A stretch of 64,000 nt of DNA from Vesta saturnalis (Eukaryota; Arthropoda; Insecta; Coleoptera; Lampyridae). The stretch is from assembly GCA_036346205.1 (NCBI GenBank), contig JARFJB010000390.1, positions 1,985,501 through 2,049,500 of the forward strand, read 5' to 3'. Below are positions 47,916-60,370 of this stretch, one piece after another. Below the pieces are notes generated by a model. It saw only the letters and a program-made list of their open reading frames with translations, had not been told where the DNA came from and ran no database searches. Numbering within the stretch: position 1 is the first letter of the stretch; each line of letters starts with the position of its first letter. Made by a program: the position numbers and the translations under genes.

Positions 47916-48690
47916 GTTAACGCATTTTAAAATTTAATGGAAATGTGTCGAGATGGTACAATTAGCTTATCATAATTTGTATAAAAATTGTAACCAGTAG
48001 TTACAGATGAGAGCTAAGATAGCGATGAAGATTAATCTTATCAATACATTAATATGTGAGTTAATCAATATTCGGCACAATTCATGTCTGAAATGGTTTT
48101 TTAGAAAATGGAACGAAAGTGCTATTTAAAAAAAATGCACCATCAAAATAGGTATTGTTGGTTTATTGTAAGCGATTTAATACGTTGTCATTGATTTTCT
48201 CTAAACAGTCAATTTGCACATTATTTTTTGAAAATTAGACGGTCATTACATATGTGTACTCAGGCTTTTAAAAGTGCAATATATTAGTCGTCTTATAATT
48301 ACATTAAGTATTTGGATCTAAAGCTTTGTTGTAGACTTATTTATTCTGCTTTGGTTAGATTTTATTTAAATAAAAGTTGACAACCGAATAAAAAAATTGA
48401 GTACATCAATTTCAATGTGGGACCCTTTTCACTATACAAATACCTATCATTAATCTTCTGCATACGTCATTAAATGCTTTTAAAACGAATGAGTAAATAA
48501 AAGACAAATGACTTTTTTTATTTTTGCTTCACTTACAATTTAGCTATCAATATTTATACTTGCGTAAGGAAGTGTTACATCATTTAACCTAAATAAGTAT
48601 TCAGTAAAAAAATATGCACGTCATTATTATGTTTTAATCAAATAAATTAGTACTGCACTTGAGCAAATATAGTAAATTCACACTTTTTCT
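47916..48690. other. Unannotated stretch
   Basis: No gene, repeat or RNA recognised. Confidence 0.5.
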
Positions 48691-50499
48691 TTAACCCTAG
48701 AACACTATACACTCGTCAAATTTACCGCGGTCGGGTAATCTTCCGAGTTTTCAGGCTCTTTCGGAAAAGTGGCGATTTCGAGGGTCTGAGTACTTTCCCA
48801 GCTAGTCGTGAGCTGTACGTTAATGTGGGTGAACGTCTCCAACTACTTTCCGGTAGTGGTTATTTCGAAAAATCGTCGTAAATTTTACTACGAAATAGTG
48901 TTACCGTGCGTGCCTGAGGGTTGTACGGTTTCCAATACCATTCCATTGTCTCAACAAGTAAGAACATTTTGTTCGACAATTTATTAGTTTTGTGATAATA
49001 ATCGACTTTTTAGTAAAATTCTCTCCAAGAGACCTTTGACCTAACTTGAATTACAAACGGAAATCGAGGAAAAAATGAATGGGGAAGACAAACATACAGT
49101 AACTGGGAAGAAGACAACTTAGAAGTTGAGGAGCATACCTCAGATGATGATAACGGCGACCTAGATGAGGATATTATAATTGCACGTCATAATTTACCAG
49201 CACCCGGTTCATCTACACATCCTACAACAAATTTTGCCAAGGATGTTGCTGGCGCACGTAGTTCAACAATTGTAGCACAAAGTGTTGAACAAGAAGCTGG
49301 TTCGAGTGCAACAGATGAGGATTGCCCATTGTCTAAAATTCCCCGAAAATAGACAAGTATAATTACGTCCACTGCAGCTCAACTTAAGAAAAAAGACAGC
49401 CATAAGTGGTCGACTAAATTACCGCTAAGGTTTTAAAGAACGGCTAGTAGGAATGTGATTCATTCCTTGGTGGACAGTAAAGGAAGCGCTTAACAGTGTT
49501 TGACTGTTCTTGATCATTTTTTGCACTTGACATCAGATAATATATTGGAAGTAATACTTGAACACACTAATGAATAGATTACAAGACAATGCAGGAATTC
49601 GAAACCTGAGTTTCATATCTTTCGAAACAGGAATTAATGGAATTTTTTGGAGTGTCAATCCTGTCTGCTGTGAGAAAAGATAATCACCTTAATTCCAAAA
49701 GGATGTTCGATTCTACTATTTCGGGTTCATTTTATAACGCTTCCATGTGTTGTGAATGTTCTAACTTTTTAGTAAATTTGACGATAAGGAAAGTAGAGAG
49801 CAAAGAAAGCAAGATGATCCTTTTACACATAAGTACAGATCGTTTCAAAAAACGTTCCGCTAATTTCTATGGTAAATAGAACATTAAGAAATAACGTTAG
49901 TTTGGTTAATGAACATGTATCCGGAAATGCCTCTTTAAGAAGATACGGCCCTGTAAAGGTGGCCCCAAAAATCCTTTTTTTTTATCATCTCTGAAACGGT
50001 TTAAGATAGCTAACTGAAATTTAGACCACAAAACCCTTTGATTAGGTCATAAGGATAGTGTTGACAAATTTTAAAATTTTTTATAGGAGCGTCGCTAAAG
50101 AGGGACTGTCACATAATTTGCCCCCCAATATTTTGTATGGGGATATTTTAAATTTTTTTGGCAAAAATAGTATTTCTTAAACAATTTGCCACAAAAAAGA
50201 TACTCTTGTTCAAAGTCAAGAAAATTACTGGTTTTGGAGTTAGTTGAGGTTTTAGCAAACAATGCTGACCAAATTAATAAATTAGTTTAAAATGAAACAA
50301 TTAATAATTTTCATGCGCGAGAACGAACTACCTCAGGGACTAATGATTGTTTCAGACACAGCTATGAGGTAAATATATTGTAAATTATTTAGAACTTAAA
50401 AAAGGTTTGAATTGTATGACATTAAGACAAGAAAGACAAAGGAAACAACGAATAACACAAAACAAACAGAAAAAAAATTAAATAAGTAAGTGCAGGTTT

Positions 50500-51535
50500 T
50501 TACATTAAATGTTCGAAATTGCCCACCATTTTCACGAATACATAATCGAAACGTTCTTCTAGTGAAAACATAATCCTTTGGAGTGGCCGTGGTTCTTGAA
50601 TTCGCTTTCTTAAATTATTTTCAACTCTCGCTGGAATTTATTTCGCTAGAATATACTTTTTCTTTAGCTAAACTCCATACATCAAAATCCAACGGATTTA
50701 GGTCAGGGGGCCTCGGTGGCCAACGGATAGGAGCATCAGCACCTCGACCAATCCAAAGATTTGGAAAATGTTCATTGAGCCATCTTCTAGCTTGTCTGCT
50801 GAAATGAGGTGGGACACCATCATGCATAGAAACTATATTGTTTCGTAGATCAAGATGCAAATCTTCTAATAGCGGAAATAAACGATTATCCAAAAATGCA
50901 TAGTAAACATCGCCATTTAAATTTCCATAAAAAATATGGTTATGCAACGGGGCGGTTGCCTATTGAAGCAGTGCATACATTCAACTTAAAATTATGTTGA
51001 TAATGCGTTACACGTTTAACCTTTGGATTTTCCTCTGCCCAGAAGTGACTTATGACTATTAAATATACCTTGTCTAGTAAAAGTTGATTAATCGGCGAAA
51101 AGAATATTTTGTAAAAAATCAGTTCTGTCTGATTCTTTCGTGTAATAATTAGCAAAAGTCTCTTCTCAACAAAAGATCTTCAGGCAATAATTCTTGTGCT
51201 TGCCTGTAGTAAAACGGGAGTAATAATTGTTCTTTTAATACACGATGCACACTAGAAACACGTGCGTTACTTGCTCTTCCCACATTTCTTACACCTATCG
51301 TAGGATCCGCAACAACTAGATTTAAAACATTTTCTTCTGTTTGAGGAATTCTTGCCACTCGTGGTCTACCAGAATTTATCTTTTTTGGTTTAAAGGTTCC
51401 AGTCTCATGGCACCGCCTCACTAAATTAAAAAAAATTTTTTAACCCGGAACACTTCTTGGAATTTTTTCCGCATATCATCATTTCCATCACATTCCCCTA
51501 ATGTTAACAACATATCGGTATAGACACTATTAGTA
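50500..51535 (-). pseudogene. Tc1/mariner-superfamily transposase of element B
   Basis: From the N-terminus: TNSVYTDMLLTLGECDGNDD (51535-51480), then a shift, RCHETGTFKPKKINSGRPRV, VVADPTIGVRNVGRASNARV and HRVLKEQLLLPFYY (51421-51150), NILFADSTFTRQGIFNSHK (first Asp), a break, then GNLNGDVYYAFLDNRLFPLL, SMHDGVPPHFSRQARRWLNE (second Asp), LWIGRGADAPIRWPPRPPDLNPLDFDVW (third Asp) and a C-terminus VKMVGNFEHLM ending at TAA (50500). GADAPIRW is two residues longer than in relatives. Near full length; at least three frameshifts. Its 5' end is cut by element A just upstream of the first codons seen. Confidence 0.85.
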
Positions 51536-53850
51536 TACGGGGTGACCAACTAAGAATACTGTATCGAGGAAACTATACATCGTAGAGGCTTGCGGAAAAA
51601 AAGTTAACTAAAACGTCCTATACAAAAACCTGGAAAATATTTTCATGTTTCTGAAACGGCCGCTAAGGGGCGTAACTGCAATTTTGAACCAAAAAAAGTG
51701 ATGTTTCTGTGAATTCTGTTATATTAACCTAATAAAAAATAACTGATCTTTGAAGTCGAGGATAATCTGAACTTTTTTTGTTTGGCACTTTTTGACGTAT
51801 CTATAAAAATAAAGTGGTGGGGGGTATTCAAAGGTTTTCTTAAATCACCCCCCGTATCTTCGAAACGGATAATCCGATTTTAACAAACTTGAGCGCGTAG
51901 AAAAGAGCTTTTGTTGGGCTGCAAATGTTAATAATTGAAGTTTTATTAGTTTCACAAGTTGTCGCTAGAGGGCTTTGTTCGACATTCCGACAGAAACGGT
52001 TAATTTTCGCAAAAAAATTAAATGCATTGGTACGACTTTTTTTCATGAATAAGTAGCTAAATGATGCCTCAACAAGCTCGCGAAAACCACATCTCGATAT
52101 CTTGTTCCTAACCTAAAATATCGCCCAAAGAAAACTTTATACGGGGATCTCTTAAATTTTTTTTTTTAACTGTATTTTTCTGGAATTGTTTCTATTACGT
52201 AAGTTGTGGCCCTAAAAAGGACCGATTTAAAGGAGGAAGGTTTTTAATGCCCCCGTAAATGCTCGAAATGCTGACCATCACTCTGTGCATTGCTGAGGCC
52301 TCTTATGGGTAGACAATACTGCATCTTCAATTTCGGCTCTGAATAGGTTACCTAGAAATTGCGATTTTAAATGTTTGTAAATTTATTCACCAGAATACGA
52401 AAGGTTTTTTGTTTGTTTAAATGCATATTCACTATGGATATATACGAAAATGCAATTAATAGAAGCAGGCAATGGAAATAGATACCTAAACAAAACATAC
52501 ATAATCCTCAAATTGTCAATAGTTATCAATACTTTCGCGTTACTTTGAGCAATTTTTATGCTTTCAAAATGAAGCTGTTGATATGCTTGCGGTTTATTTT
52601 GAATGTCTTCGGAAGCCGCAGTAGCTAAAAGAGTTTACGCGGCTCGATATCCAAATCGGAGTCCTTGCGATGTAAGAGTTTTTCCCCGATTAGTGGCGAG
52701 CTTACGAGCCAATGGTAGTTTTCGGCCTACGTTTCAACGGCAAAGAATTGGAAGAACACAAGAAAATATTAACCGTGTACTGGGCTATATTGAAAGAAAT
52801 CATCATGTTAGCACAAGAGCATTATCCACTGAGTTGGGCATATCACGGACAACGGTTCAAAATATTTTGAAGGACTATAGGTAAGTTTTAATGGCCATCA
52901 AAATATACAGGTATTCGTTTAAGCTTTTTTAAATTACTTTAAGAATGCACCCATATCATGTCGTTTTACATCAGGCCTTGAAAGCGGAAGATTTTGATCG
53001 AAGGTTTGACTATTGCCATTGGATGTTAGGCATGATACGCGAAAATAGAGAATTTTTATTTCAAATTCTTTGGACCACTGAAGCCACCTTCAGTAGTGAC
53101 AGGAAAGTCAACCTGCACAATATGCATTATTGGTCTGCAGAAAATCCCCATTAGTTGCGTGAAGTTCAGCGCCAAGGACGTTGGAGTTTAAATGTATGGT
53201 GTGGCATACTGGGAGGCAGAATTATTGGGCCATATTTTTTCGAGCAACCCCTAAATGGCAATGTATTTCTTGACTTTTTGGCCAGTCAATTACCGTTTTT
53301 GTTGGAAGATGTGCCTCTGGAAACAAGGCAAAAATTGTTTTTGGAAGAGGAAGTCTGTTTCCATGGCCCACGCGATCGCCAGACTTAACTTTCCTCGATT
53401 TTTATTTATGGGGGCGTTTAAAGGACATCGTGTTTCGGACTCAACCTACTACTAGAGAAGATATGAAAAACCGGATTCGTAACGCAATACGTAACATACC
53501 AAGAGCCGAAATTGAAGCTGCAGTTTTGTCTAGTCATGAGAGGCTTCAGCAATGCATAGAGCGTGATGGTCAGCATTTCGAGCATTTACGGGGGCATTAA
53601 AAACCTTCCTCCGTTAAATCGGTCCTTTTTATGGCCACAACTTACATAATAGAAACAATTCCAGAAAAATATAGTTAAAAAAATAAAAATTTAAGGGATT
53701 TTCGTATAAAGTTTTCTTTGGCCGATATTTTAGGTTAGGAACAAGATATCGAGATGCGGTTTTCGCGAGCTTGTTTAGGCATCATTTAGCTACTTGTTCA
53801 TAATAGTATCCCAGATACAGTACTTCGCATTCTTAGTTGGCCACCCTGTA
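51536..53850. mobile_element. Mariner-like element A, innermost of the nest
   Basis: Left end TACGGGGTGACCAACTAAGAAT (51536). The right end is the reverse complement of TACAGGGTGGCCAACTAAGAAT (to 53850), with TA at each side. A second long inverted block pairs 52030-52260 with 53590-53810 (AACAAGATATCGAGATG, GAAACAATTCCAG). The left arm carries about 450 bp of extra sequence (51580-52030). Confidence 0.85.
52583..53600 (+). pseudogene. Tc1/mariner-superfamily transposase of element A, catalytic segment deleted
   Basis: N-terminus AVDMLAVYFECLR (52575-52613), one shift, then EAAVAKRVYAARYPNRSP and RTQENINRVLGYIERN, HVSTRALSTELGISRTTVQN (HTH) to 52884. Then HPYHVVLHQALKAEDFDRRF, ILWTTEATFSSD (Asp of the usual TDE replaced by Thr), NMHYWSAENPH, a stop, EVQRQGRWSLNVWCGILGG, GPYFFEQPLNGNVFLDFL, LLEDVPLETRQ. 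Here about 30 residues carrying the DGAPAHF motif are missing, and WPTRSPDLTFLDFYLWG follows in another frame. C-terminus GQHFEHLRGH ends at 53600. Two of three catalytic positions are lost. Confidence 0.85.
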
Positions 53851-55474
53851 CATATTCATTTTCAAAGTTTTTAAAAGCCTTATTACTTGTTAAACAAACC
53901 AAAGCTATTATCGGCAATGTGTCAAACGAATCTATAAAACAAAAAAAAATCGCGAGTCTGCAGTCTAAGACTGCTTAATTCAAATGAATCAAATTAACTC
54001 AATATCTCTTTTATTTTCTTATGTTAGGTAAAACATGCTAAAACCTCAAATAATTTCAAAACCAGTATTTTTTTACTTTCAACAAGAGTACCTTTTTTGT
54101 GGAAAATTGTTTAAAAAATATTATTTTCGCCTAAAAAAGTAAAAATATCCTCATAAAAAAAGTTTTGGGGCAAAATAAGTGGCACCTCCCTTTAGCGACG
54201 CCCCTGCATAAAATTTCATTTAGGTATCTTAAACCATTTCAGAGATAATTTAAAAAAATGGATTTATGGAGCCACTTTTACAGAGCCGTATTTTCTTAAG
54301 GAGGAATTTTCGGACACATGTTAATCAACCAAACTAACATTTTTTTTTAATATTCCATTTACTACTACTAGAAATTAGCGGAACGTTTTTTGAAACACGC
54401 AGTATACGTAAAATCGTAAAATGTGGGAAATATTTATGGATACTTGCAGAACGTCATATACGCCATTGTCGTACCTAACTATAGACGAGCAACTTCTGGG
54501 CTTCTGCTGCAGGTGTCCATTTAAAATATATATAACTAACAAGCAGTGTAAATATGCTGCAAAGATTGTAATGCTATGTGATTCATCATCAAAATACCTA
54601 ATTGATGCCTCTCCATGTTTAGGAAAGGGAACAAATATAGGACGTTTACCAGTAGCAAATGATTTCGTAAAAGAACTAACAGAGTCTGTGCACGGTAGTA
54701 ATCGAAATATCACAGTGGATAACTGGTTCACTTCCGTTGGCCGTGCCGATGAACTATTGAAAGAACCATGTAAACTGACGTTGCTAGGAACGATAAGAAA
54801 GAATAAGAAAGAGATGCGCCCAGAGCTATTAGAAACAAAATGAAGACAACCTAAAACTCCGATGTTTTGTAAAGTAAAACTTTGTTGTCTTACATGCCAA
54901 AAAAATGGCGTTTTATTGCTATCCACAATGCATGAAGCGGCGGAAGTTTCAAACGATAATGGTAAGCCAATGATAATTTTAAATTACAATGAAACCAAAG
55001 GAGGAGTTTACACGTTTGACCAAATTTTCTTCGAATAGTAGTTGTAGCAGAAAAACCAGTAGATGGCGGTTATGCGTGTTTTACGGAATGGTAATTCAGC
55101 GAGTATTACTTCATACATTATATACTGTTACAATATATTTAAGAAGGGCGAAAAACCTTTACTACGCAAAGGATACATGATTGAATTGCCACACACCCTT
55201 GCAAACCTTTGGATGGAGTACAGAATAAGTATTCCAAGTTTGCGACGAAATCTTCGGTTAACTATTTACGGCATCCTGAAGGTGGATGCGGTAAATGAAA
55301 ATACAACCCCTCAAGGAGAAAAGCGAACAGTTTGTTTTTACTGCCTAAGTAAACTAAGCCGCAGGACCACCACCTATTGCGTGCAGTGTAAAAATGCAAT
55401 ATGCGTAACCTTGTAAAATTTACGACAGTATAGTAGTCACGTGTATCAAAACCAATGTAGTATTCTAGGGTTAA

Positions 55475-55677
55475 TAAAGACTTCCTAATTGAAGAATATT
55501 AATTATAACGCTAATCTCTTGTATCCATGGAAGTACGGTTGCGGCAACAGAAAAGTTACCACTTACATTTATCTAGCAATCGTTTTTTGACATTTTTGAA
55601 TAGTGTAATAGTTATTTTCATAACTAGTGCGCTGTTTACACATTTCTTGGTACGAGGCCGTTCGTTTTTCGGAAAGT
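55475..55677. other. Unannotated short gap
   Basis: Nothing recognised between the piggyBac right end and the GGCGC-array element. Confidence 0.5.
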
Positions 55678-56948
55678 GACGTTTAGGCACGCTCCTTTAG
55701 GCGCGCGCTTTTAGACGCCGAGTCAATAGGCGTGAGCTCTTTTAGGTGCGCGAACTTTTAGGCGCCGGAACATTAGGCGCGGGTACAATTAGGCGCCATG
55801 TGGATACGTTTTTGAATGGTGTGGACATGCAATGGAAAAATATGAGCGGTTTTTCAATAGTTTTATTTAGCTCAAAATGTATGTATGTATTATTTGGTAA
55901 GGCAGGTTCTATTCTTATCAAACACGTATAGAAATCCTTCACTAAAATGTTTCTCTCTACCACGCTTGTACGTAATCTCAAAGTTTTCCATTTTGCTCGC
56001 AAATATGTATGAAAAGCAATCACACTTTAAACAGCACAAAATGAGATACGAAACTAACGAAATTGAAAACGTCTTCGACTTTTATAGATTACTTCTTAAT
56101 TATTTGCTAAGAGAGATGTAGGTTAAAAACTCAATTTAAGAAATATTATCGGGATTAACTGATAAAAGTGGTATTCATTAATACGTAATTATGACCAGAC
56201 TTTAATCTACTATAACTTTGTTTATCTCTTAGTACATTGTCTATTAGTGTTTATCTATACACCTTTAACGATATCTAATGACACAATCGTTATTATACCT
56301 ACCGAGTTTTCCAATTTTTAATAGCCTTTAAGTTATTTAAAATACCATAATGTTAACTGACTTTTCCGTTTCAAAGACAGTGAAAGTTTCGAGGATAATG
56401 ATCATTATTAATTGTTTTAACTCTTTGCTTTAAGGAATTCTTCGGATTTGACAACAAGCAAAGGTTCTCTTACAAAACTCTAAGTATCTATATGACATTG
56501 AGCGTTTGGAACTTTTACAGTATATTTTATTGCATACCTGTATATCACCATACGGTTTGCAGAGTTCAGTTTTTTTGCAACGTACCTACATTCTTTTTAG
56601 AAACCTTGAAAGTGTTCTTCAAAATGTCTAATCATCTGGTAATTTAATCAATGAATGAAATATGCCATCCAGATTTAAAAGAAAACCATTGCTTAAACCT
56701 TATCGTTTTATAACCTTTAATCCTTCATTAAGGGGGTTGAATAAAAAATGTAATCCGCCAGCTTGGAGCATATACGTGCCTATACATAACTTATACTCCC
56801 ACTCGATAATTACCAAACTACATTTCATAGGTAATGTTAGAATCATTCAAGTAGCGCCTAACTGTACCCACGCCTAATGTTCCGGCGCCTAAAAGTTCGC
56901 GCGCCTAAAAGAGCTCACGCCTAATGACGCAGCGCGCGCCTAAACGTC
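55678..56948. mobile_element. Non-autonomous element with GGCGC-array inverted arms
   Basis: Left arm 55678-55797 and right arm 56852-56948 are reverse complements. Each is an array of about five to seven units of the form TTAGGCGC plus 8-12 variable bases (TTTAGGCGCG, ATTAGGCGTG, TTTTAGGCGCCGG, ATTAGGCGCGG). The left arm has one or two extra units. The interior, about 1.05 kb, is AT-rich with no domain. The arms are strikingly GC-rich in an otherwise AT-rich region. No transposase and no known family assigned. Confidence 0.75.
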
Positions 56949-58066
56949 CTAGACCGTTCTTTTTTACCCTAGGCGTAACCGAGGGATAAAATATAAGACC
57001 GAGCACCAAAAATGTGACATCCCACATGTTGCGAATAAAATTTTTTGTAATCGTTTACATAAAATTAAATTTTGAAATATTGATGACAAATGTCAAATTA
57101 AATACCTAAACAAAAAAGTGTATATATTTAGATATATGCCACTTATTTATTTATTAAAAGTAACGATTACCAAAAAGGACTTTTTATGTCGTTATGAAGT
57201 TCATTTGCAGTGGCGTATCATAATGCAAGTATTTGAAAATGCTTCATAATTTAAAAAGTGTTTTTATTGTTCACAGCAAAGAAATTAAACAATCAAGAAG
57301 AACAAATCAAATGAATTGGAGGCATTTTTGAATAAATTGTTGAAATTAATGTCAGAGTGACAACCTATGGTGACAGCACGTTCATCTTAATCAAGTTCGT
57401 ACGCCAATGATTTTATATTGAATTACAATAGAAAAATTATAGTGGTAACTTTTCCCTGGCCGGAATTGTGCATATCTGTGTTCATTTCGTATTTAAAAAC
57501 CAATAAAACTGATTGCGAGTGTAAATATGTCACACAATGGTTAATTTAAATACTATTTCTGTAAATTATTATTCTTCTCAGATACAATTTTTTTCCCAAA
57601 TGAATATTACAATGATATATTCCAATCATGCTGGTCCAGCAATAAAGTTTCCCAATTAAAAATGTTTTGTAATATTCTACAAGAGGGCAAATTAGTGATC
57701 GACCGATGAATTGTAATGCGAAAACTCGTGTTGCTAAATAGTCAAATAAAATTGTTGGGAATCAATGTATACAATTTAAACCGTAAATTCAACGCATTTG
57801 CATAAAATTTATTTTTAAGTGCAAACATTTTATGCACTTGTATTTCGGTAAATTTTATAAATATTCAAAAAGGTTTATTTTATTATAGTAATTATAAATT
57901 TTGATGCGGTGTGAAAGGATATAATTACAGACTATACACGTAATTAACTTTTGTAAGGACGCTAATGATTGATTTTATGAAAAGCTTTTAGAATATGCAC
58001 AGCAAATTTGATTACAAGCATGCAATTGCTATACAAATTTTATTTAACCTTCTTATTTTATTTCAG
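56949..58066. other. Unannotated AT-rich stretch
   Basis: No repeat or coding domain recognised; could be intron or intergenic DNA. Confidence 0.5.
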
Positions 58067-58102
58067 ATTCTAAATGATCTGCAATCTCCAAGCCCGATTA
58101 AT
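58067..58102 (+). CDS. Candidate 36-nt host micro-exon
   Basis: A strong acceptor (pyrimidine-rich TTATTTTATTTCAG, 58053-58066) and a consensus donor (GTAAGT, 58103-58108) frame exactly 36 nt with no stop in the reading ATT CTA AAT GAT..., giving ILNDLQSPSPIN, in phase 0. The stretch is richer in GC than both flanks. The Ser-Pro content is typical of linker micro-exons, but I do not recognise the protein and no other exon is visible nearby. It would belong to a plus-strand gene with very long introns. The other two frames are also short enough to be open by chance. Confidence 0.35.
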
Positions 58103-60313
58103 GTAAGTTTTTAATGAACTTTTATAACAGAAACTTATTTTCGGACAAACACATTTTTCATATTAAATTTTATGAACTTCTTTGAATTTAAATTTGAGAT
58201 TAATTGATAAGTGTAGAGTAATTACTTATTTTAATTACTTGTTGTAATAGCATAATTTTAATTGAAATAAGTGTGCAAGATACATCATGTGCAAACTATA
58301 GTAATATCAAAACCCTAGTATTATTGATATAGTAACATACTTGATGCAGCCATACTGTACAAGCAGAGGATTTAGTACATATCAATAATGCGGGATAACC
58401 ACCTCCGAAGCATGTTACGGGAGAAAATGGCTGTAGATCGGAAGTAACAGATAAGAAAAGGGCCGGCAGCTCAGTGGAATAAAGGGCGTGGGTGTGTTAC
58501 TAATTTTACTAGTAGGATAGCTCGTAATACGAGACACAATAAGGGTAAGTCAAAATCATATGGGCGCCAGGATGTTTATAAATGTCAATAAAGGGCTCGT
58601 ACTACATAAATGCGAATGGTTAACACAATCAAAAAAAACTTACTTACCTTTATGTTGAAAACCAGGAAAATCAGTGAATCAACAGGCAATACGATGGTTC
58701 CTCTAAAAATTTTAAATATTTGCACGTACTCGCAACAAAATGACGTGGTAAATGACCAGGTGATAGGTCAACGATCTTATTTATTCTATATTTACGTTAC
58801 GTAAATCTCCAAACTTAACTCTTAAAATCAAATTATAACAAACAAACCCAAAATAGCAAATATTCTAATAGAGAAATTCTTATCAATCGTTACGTTAAAG
58901 CTTTTATTAAAACAAACAAAAAATAATCCAACGTGGTCGCTGTAAAATTGCATAAATCAAAATTCCTATAAAATAAATAAACTACTCGATAACCTGAGCG
59001 TAAAGAAATTTCTAATCTTTTAAATTTGGCGCTCTGTAAATAACAATAACACAGTAACAAAGAAATGAAGTTACAATACTATGACGGAAATATTTAAGCC
59101 AAACCAAATGATTAAATAACTGTATCACCTGGCTTAACATGTCTACACATTAATTTATTTACTAAACTTACGTTATAAAAAATCCGCAAAAAAACGCCAT
59201 TATAATCTAAAAATGAGGAATAGCACTACCATTGAACACTAATTCGTCTTCGATAGAGCCATAAAAATGTCACTTCTGCCAATCGATACACCACAATCAT
59301 GTCTCCGAGGTGGTGGAATACTTTTCAAAAATTCCCAAAGGAAGATGAACGCGAAGACTATACGAGAACCTCGGTAGTTCACTTCATACTCATATCACCC
59401 GTGCGCACAGCGCCCGAACCAGCTTCTTCTACATCTTTACTACGACTCCTTTACGAATCTAACAGTTTACGCCATTATGCATCTCACATCAAATAACTAA
59501 TTCTAAAAAACCATTTCTTTAAATCGTAAGCGCGGTAAAAACGAGAGAGTTTCGGGAAACGAATTGAAAAAATTACATCATTATCACCACTACCTCAAGA
59601 AATACATCATGTAATATGATCAGTTTTCGTTGCCTAAAAACTGTGGAAAATCAACTCTATACCAATGTATTATAGAAATCATAGTCGTTGTCCTCTTAAA
59701 AATACTTTATCAATATGACACCCAACATACCGTCATCAATGTTTTAAACACGCAAGCTATGTTTCCTGAAGTAATTGTAATTACGAAGTAACAATTTTCA
59801 ACTCCCATATAAAATTCCTGTTAATAATATAAAATTGTCAACGCATAGAACATAATCGTGGTTTAAAAACTTCAATCTATGAACAACAAACAAACCGAAA
59901 AATATATACCCTGTTTACAAAACTGTGATAAATCCAGAAATCGCCCAACAAAGTAAAAATTTGTAACAAAATTAGAGCTTCCAAAATTTATACTCTGATA
60001 TATCCAAATTTTCAACAATCTGAAACGACAAAGTACAGAATTTCCTCCTGCTACTCCTACATATAACATTTTAAATATCCTAAAGTTCGAAAAAAAGAAT
60101 CTATGGAACATTTTAACCATTTAACCACACGTACAAGCACTCACGCGCCCCAAAAGAATAGTTGGCCATCCCCAACTAACCGACTTATAGACTTGGATAG
60201 GTACTGCTACGAGCAACAAATTAAATCGGATTTGCACCTACACTGTAGATATACAAATTGACAATGTGTGGCATTGCGTATTTTGATTATATTTTAGTAT
60301 TATAATCTTGTTT
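58103..60313. other. Mostly unannotated stretch
   Basis: Apart from the tRNA-like repeat at 58413-58495 nothing was recognised. A 65-codon frame at 59299-59496 (MSPRWWNTFQKFP...) has no known motif. Confidence 0.5.
58413..58495 (+). repeat. Diverged copy of the tRNA-like repeat
   Basis: GTTACGGGAGAAAATGGCTG..AGTAACAGATAAG...GGCAGCTCAGTGGAATAA...GGGTGTGTT aligns along its length with 42107-42195. The box A-like GGCAGCTCAGTGG is kept while surrounding bases have changed. Confidence 0.55.
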
Positions 60314-60367
60314 ATAAGCACTAATTTTTTAGACAAGCCTAAGCTTGTCTAAAAAATTAGTGCTTAT
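60314..60367. repeat. Perfect hairpin, 25-bp stem, CTAA loop
   Basis: 60314-60338 (ATAAGCACTAA...GACAAGC) is the exact reverse complement of 60343-60367, with the loop CTAA at 60339-60342. Three bases separate it from the next hairpin. Confidence 0.95.
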
Positions 60368-60370
60368 GTG

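Larger units (their letters stand above)
49842..54396. mobile_element. Mariner-like element B, nested in piggyBac and itself split
   Basis: Inverted ends of about 400 bp: 49842-50265 pairs with 54030-54396, beginning GTTTCAAAAAACGTTCCGC and including TTAGTTTGGTTAATGAACAT and the GCGTCGCTAAAG/CTTTAGCGACGC block. It encloses the minus-strand transposase at 50500-51535 and element A (51536-53850). Removing A leaves about 2.24 kb, a normal size. A clear TA duplication at its outer ends is not seen, so the exact boundary is uncertain by a few bases. Confidence 0.8.
49076..55416 (+). pseudogene. piggyBac transposase, interrupted by a mariner-like insertion
   Basis: 5' part 49076-49841: acidic N-terminus (EEHTSDDDNGDLDED), then HKWSTKLP, RNVIHSLVDSKGSA, VILEHTNE and, in another frame, FFGVSILSAVRKDNH, all in family order but with stops. 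3' part 54412-55416: MWEIFMDTC, YLTIDEQL (first catalytic Asp at 54484), KIVMLCDSSSKYLIDA, GKGTN, VDNWFTS (second Asp at 54718), NLTLLGTIRKNKKEM-like block, GGVYTFDQ (third Asp at 55018), RKTSRWRLCVFYG and a C-terminal Cys-rich finger (CFYCLSKLSRRTTTYCVQCK). All three Asp are kept, but several frameshifts and the nested insertion break the gene. The insertion point lies between ILLHISTD and NRKMWEIF. Confidence 0.9.
48691..55474 (+). mobile_element. piggyBac element with TTAA duplications, split by nested insertions
   Basis: Left end TTAA-CCCTAGAACACTA (48691 onward). The right end TAGTATTCTAGGG-TTAA (to 55474) is its inverted match, a 13-bp terminal repeat with one mismatch plus a TTAA on each side, the piggyBac hallmark. 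The transposase gene is interrupted by a 4.55-kb insertion (49842-54396). Without it the element would be about 2.2 kb, the normal size for this family. Confidence 0.95.

Noticed and set aside
54375..54926. 183-codon minus-strand frame
   Set aside because: It is the antisense shadow of the piggyBac catalytic region read on the plus strand.
59299..59496. 65-codon frame as a host gene or exon
   Set aside because: No known motif and no convincing splice sites at its ends.
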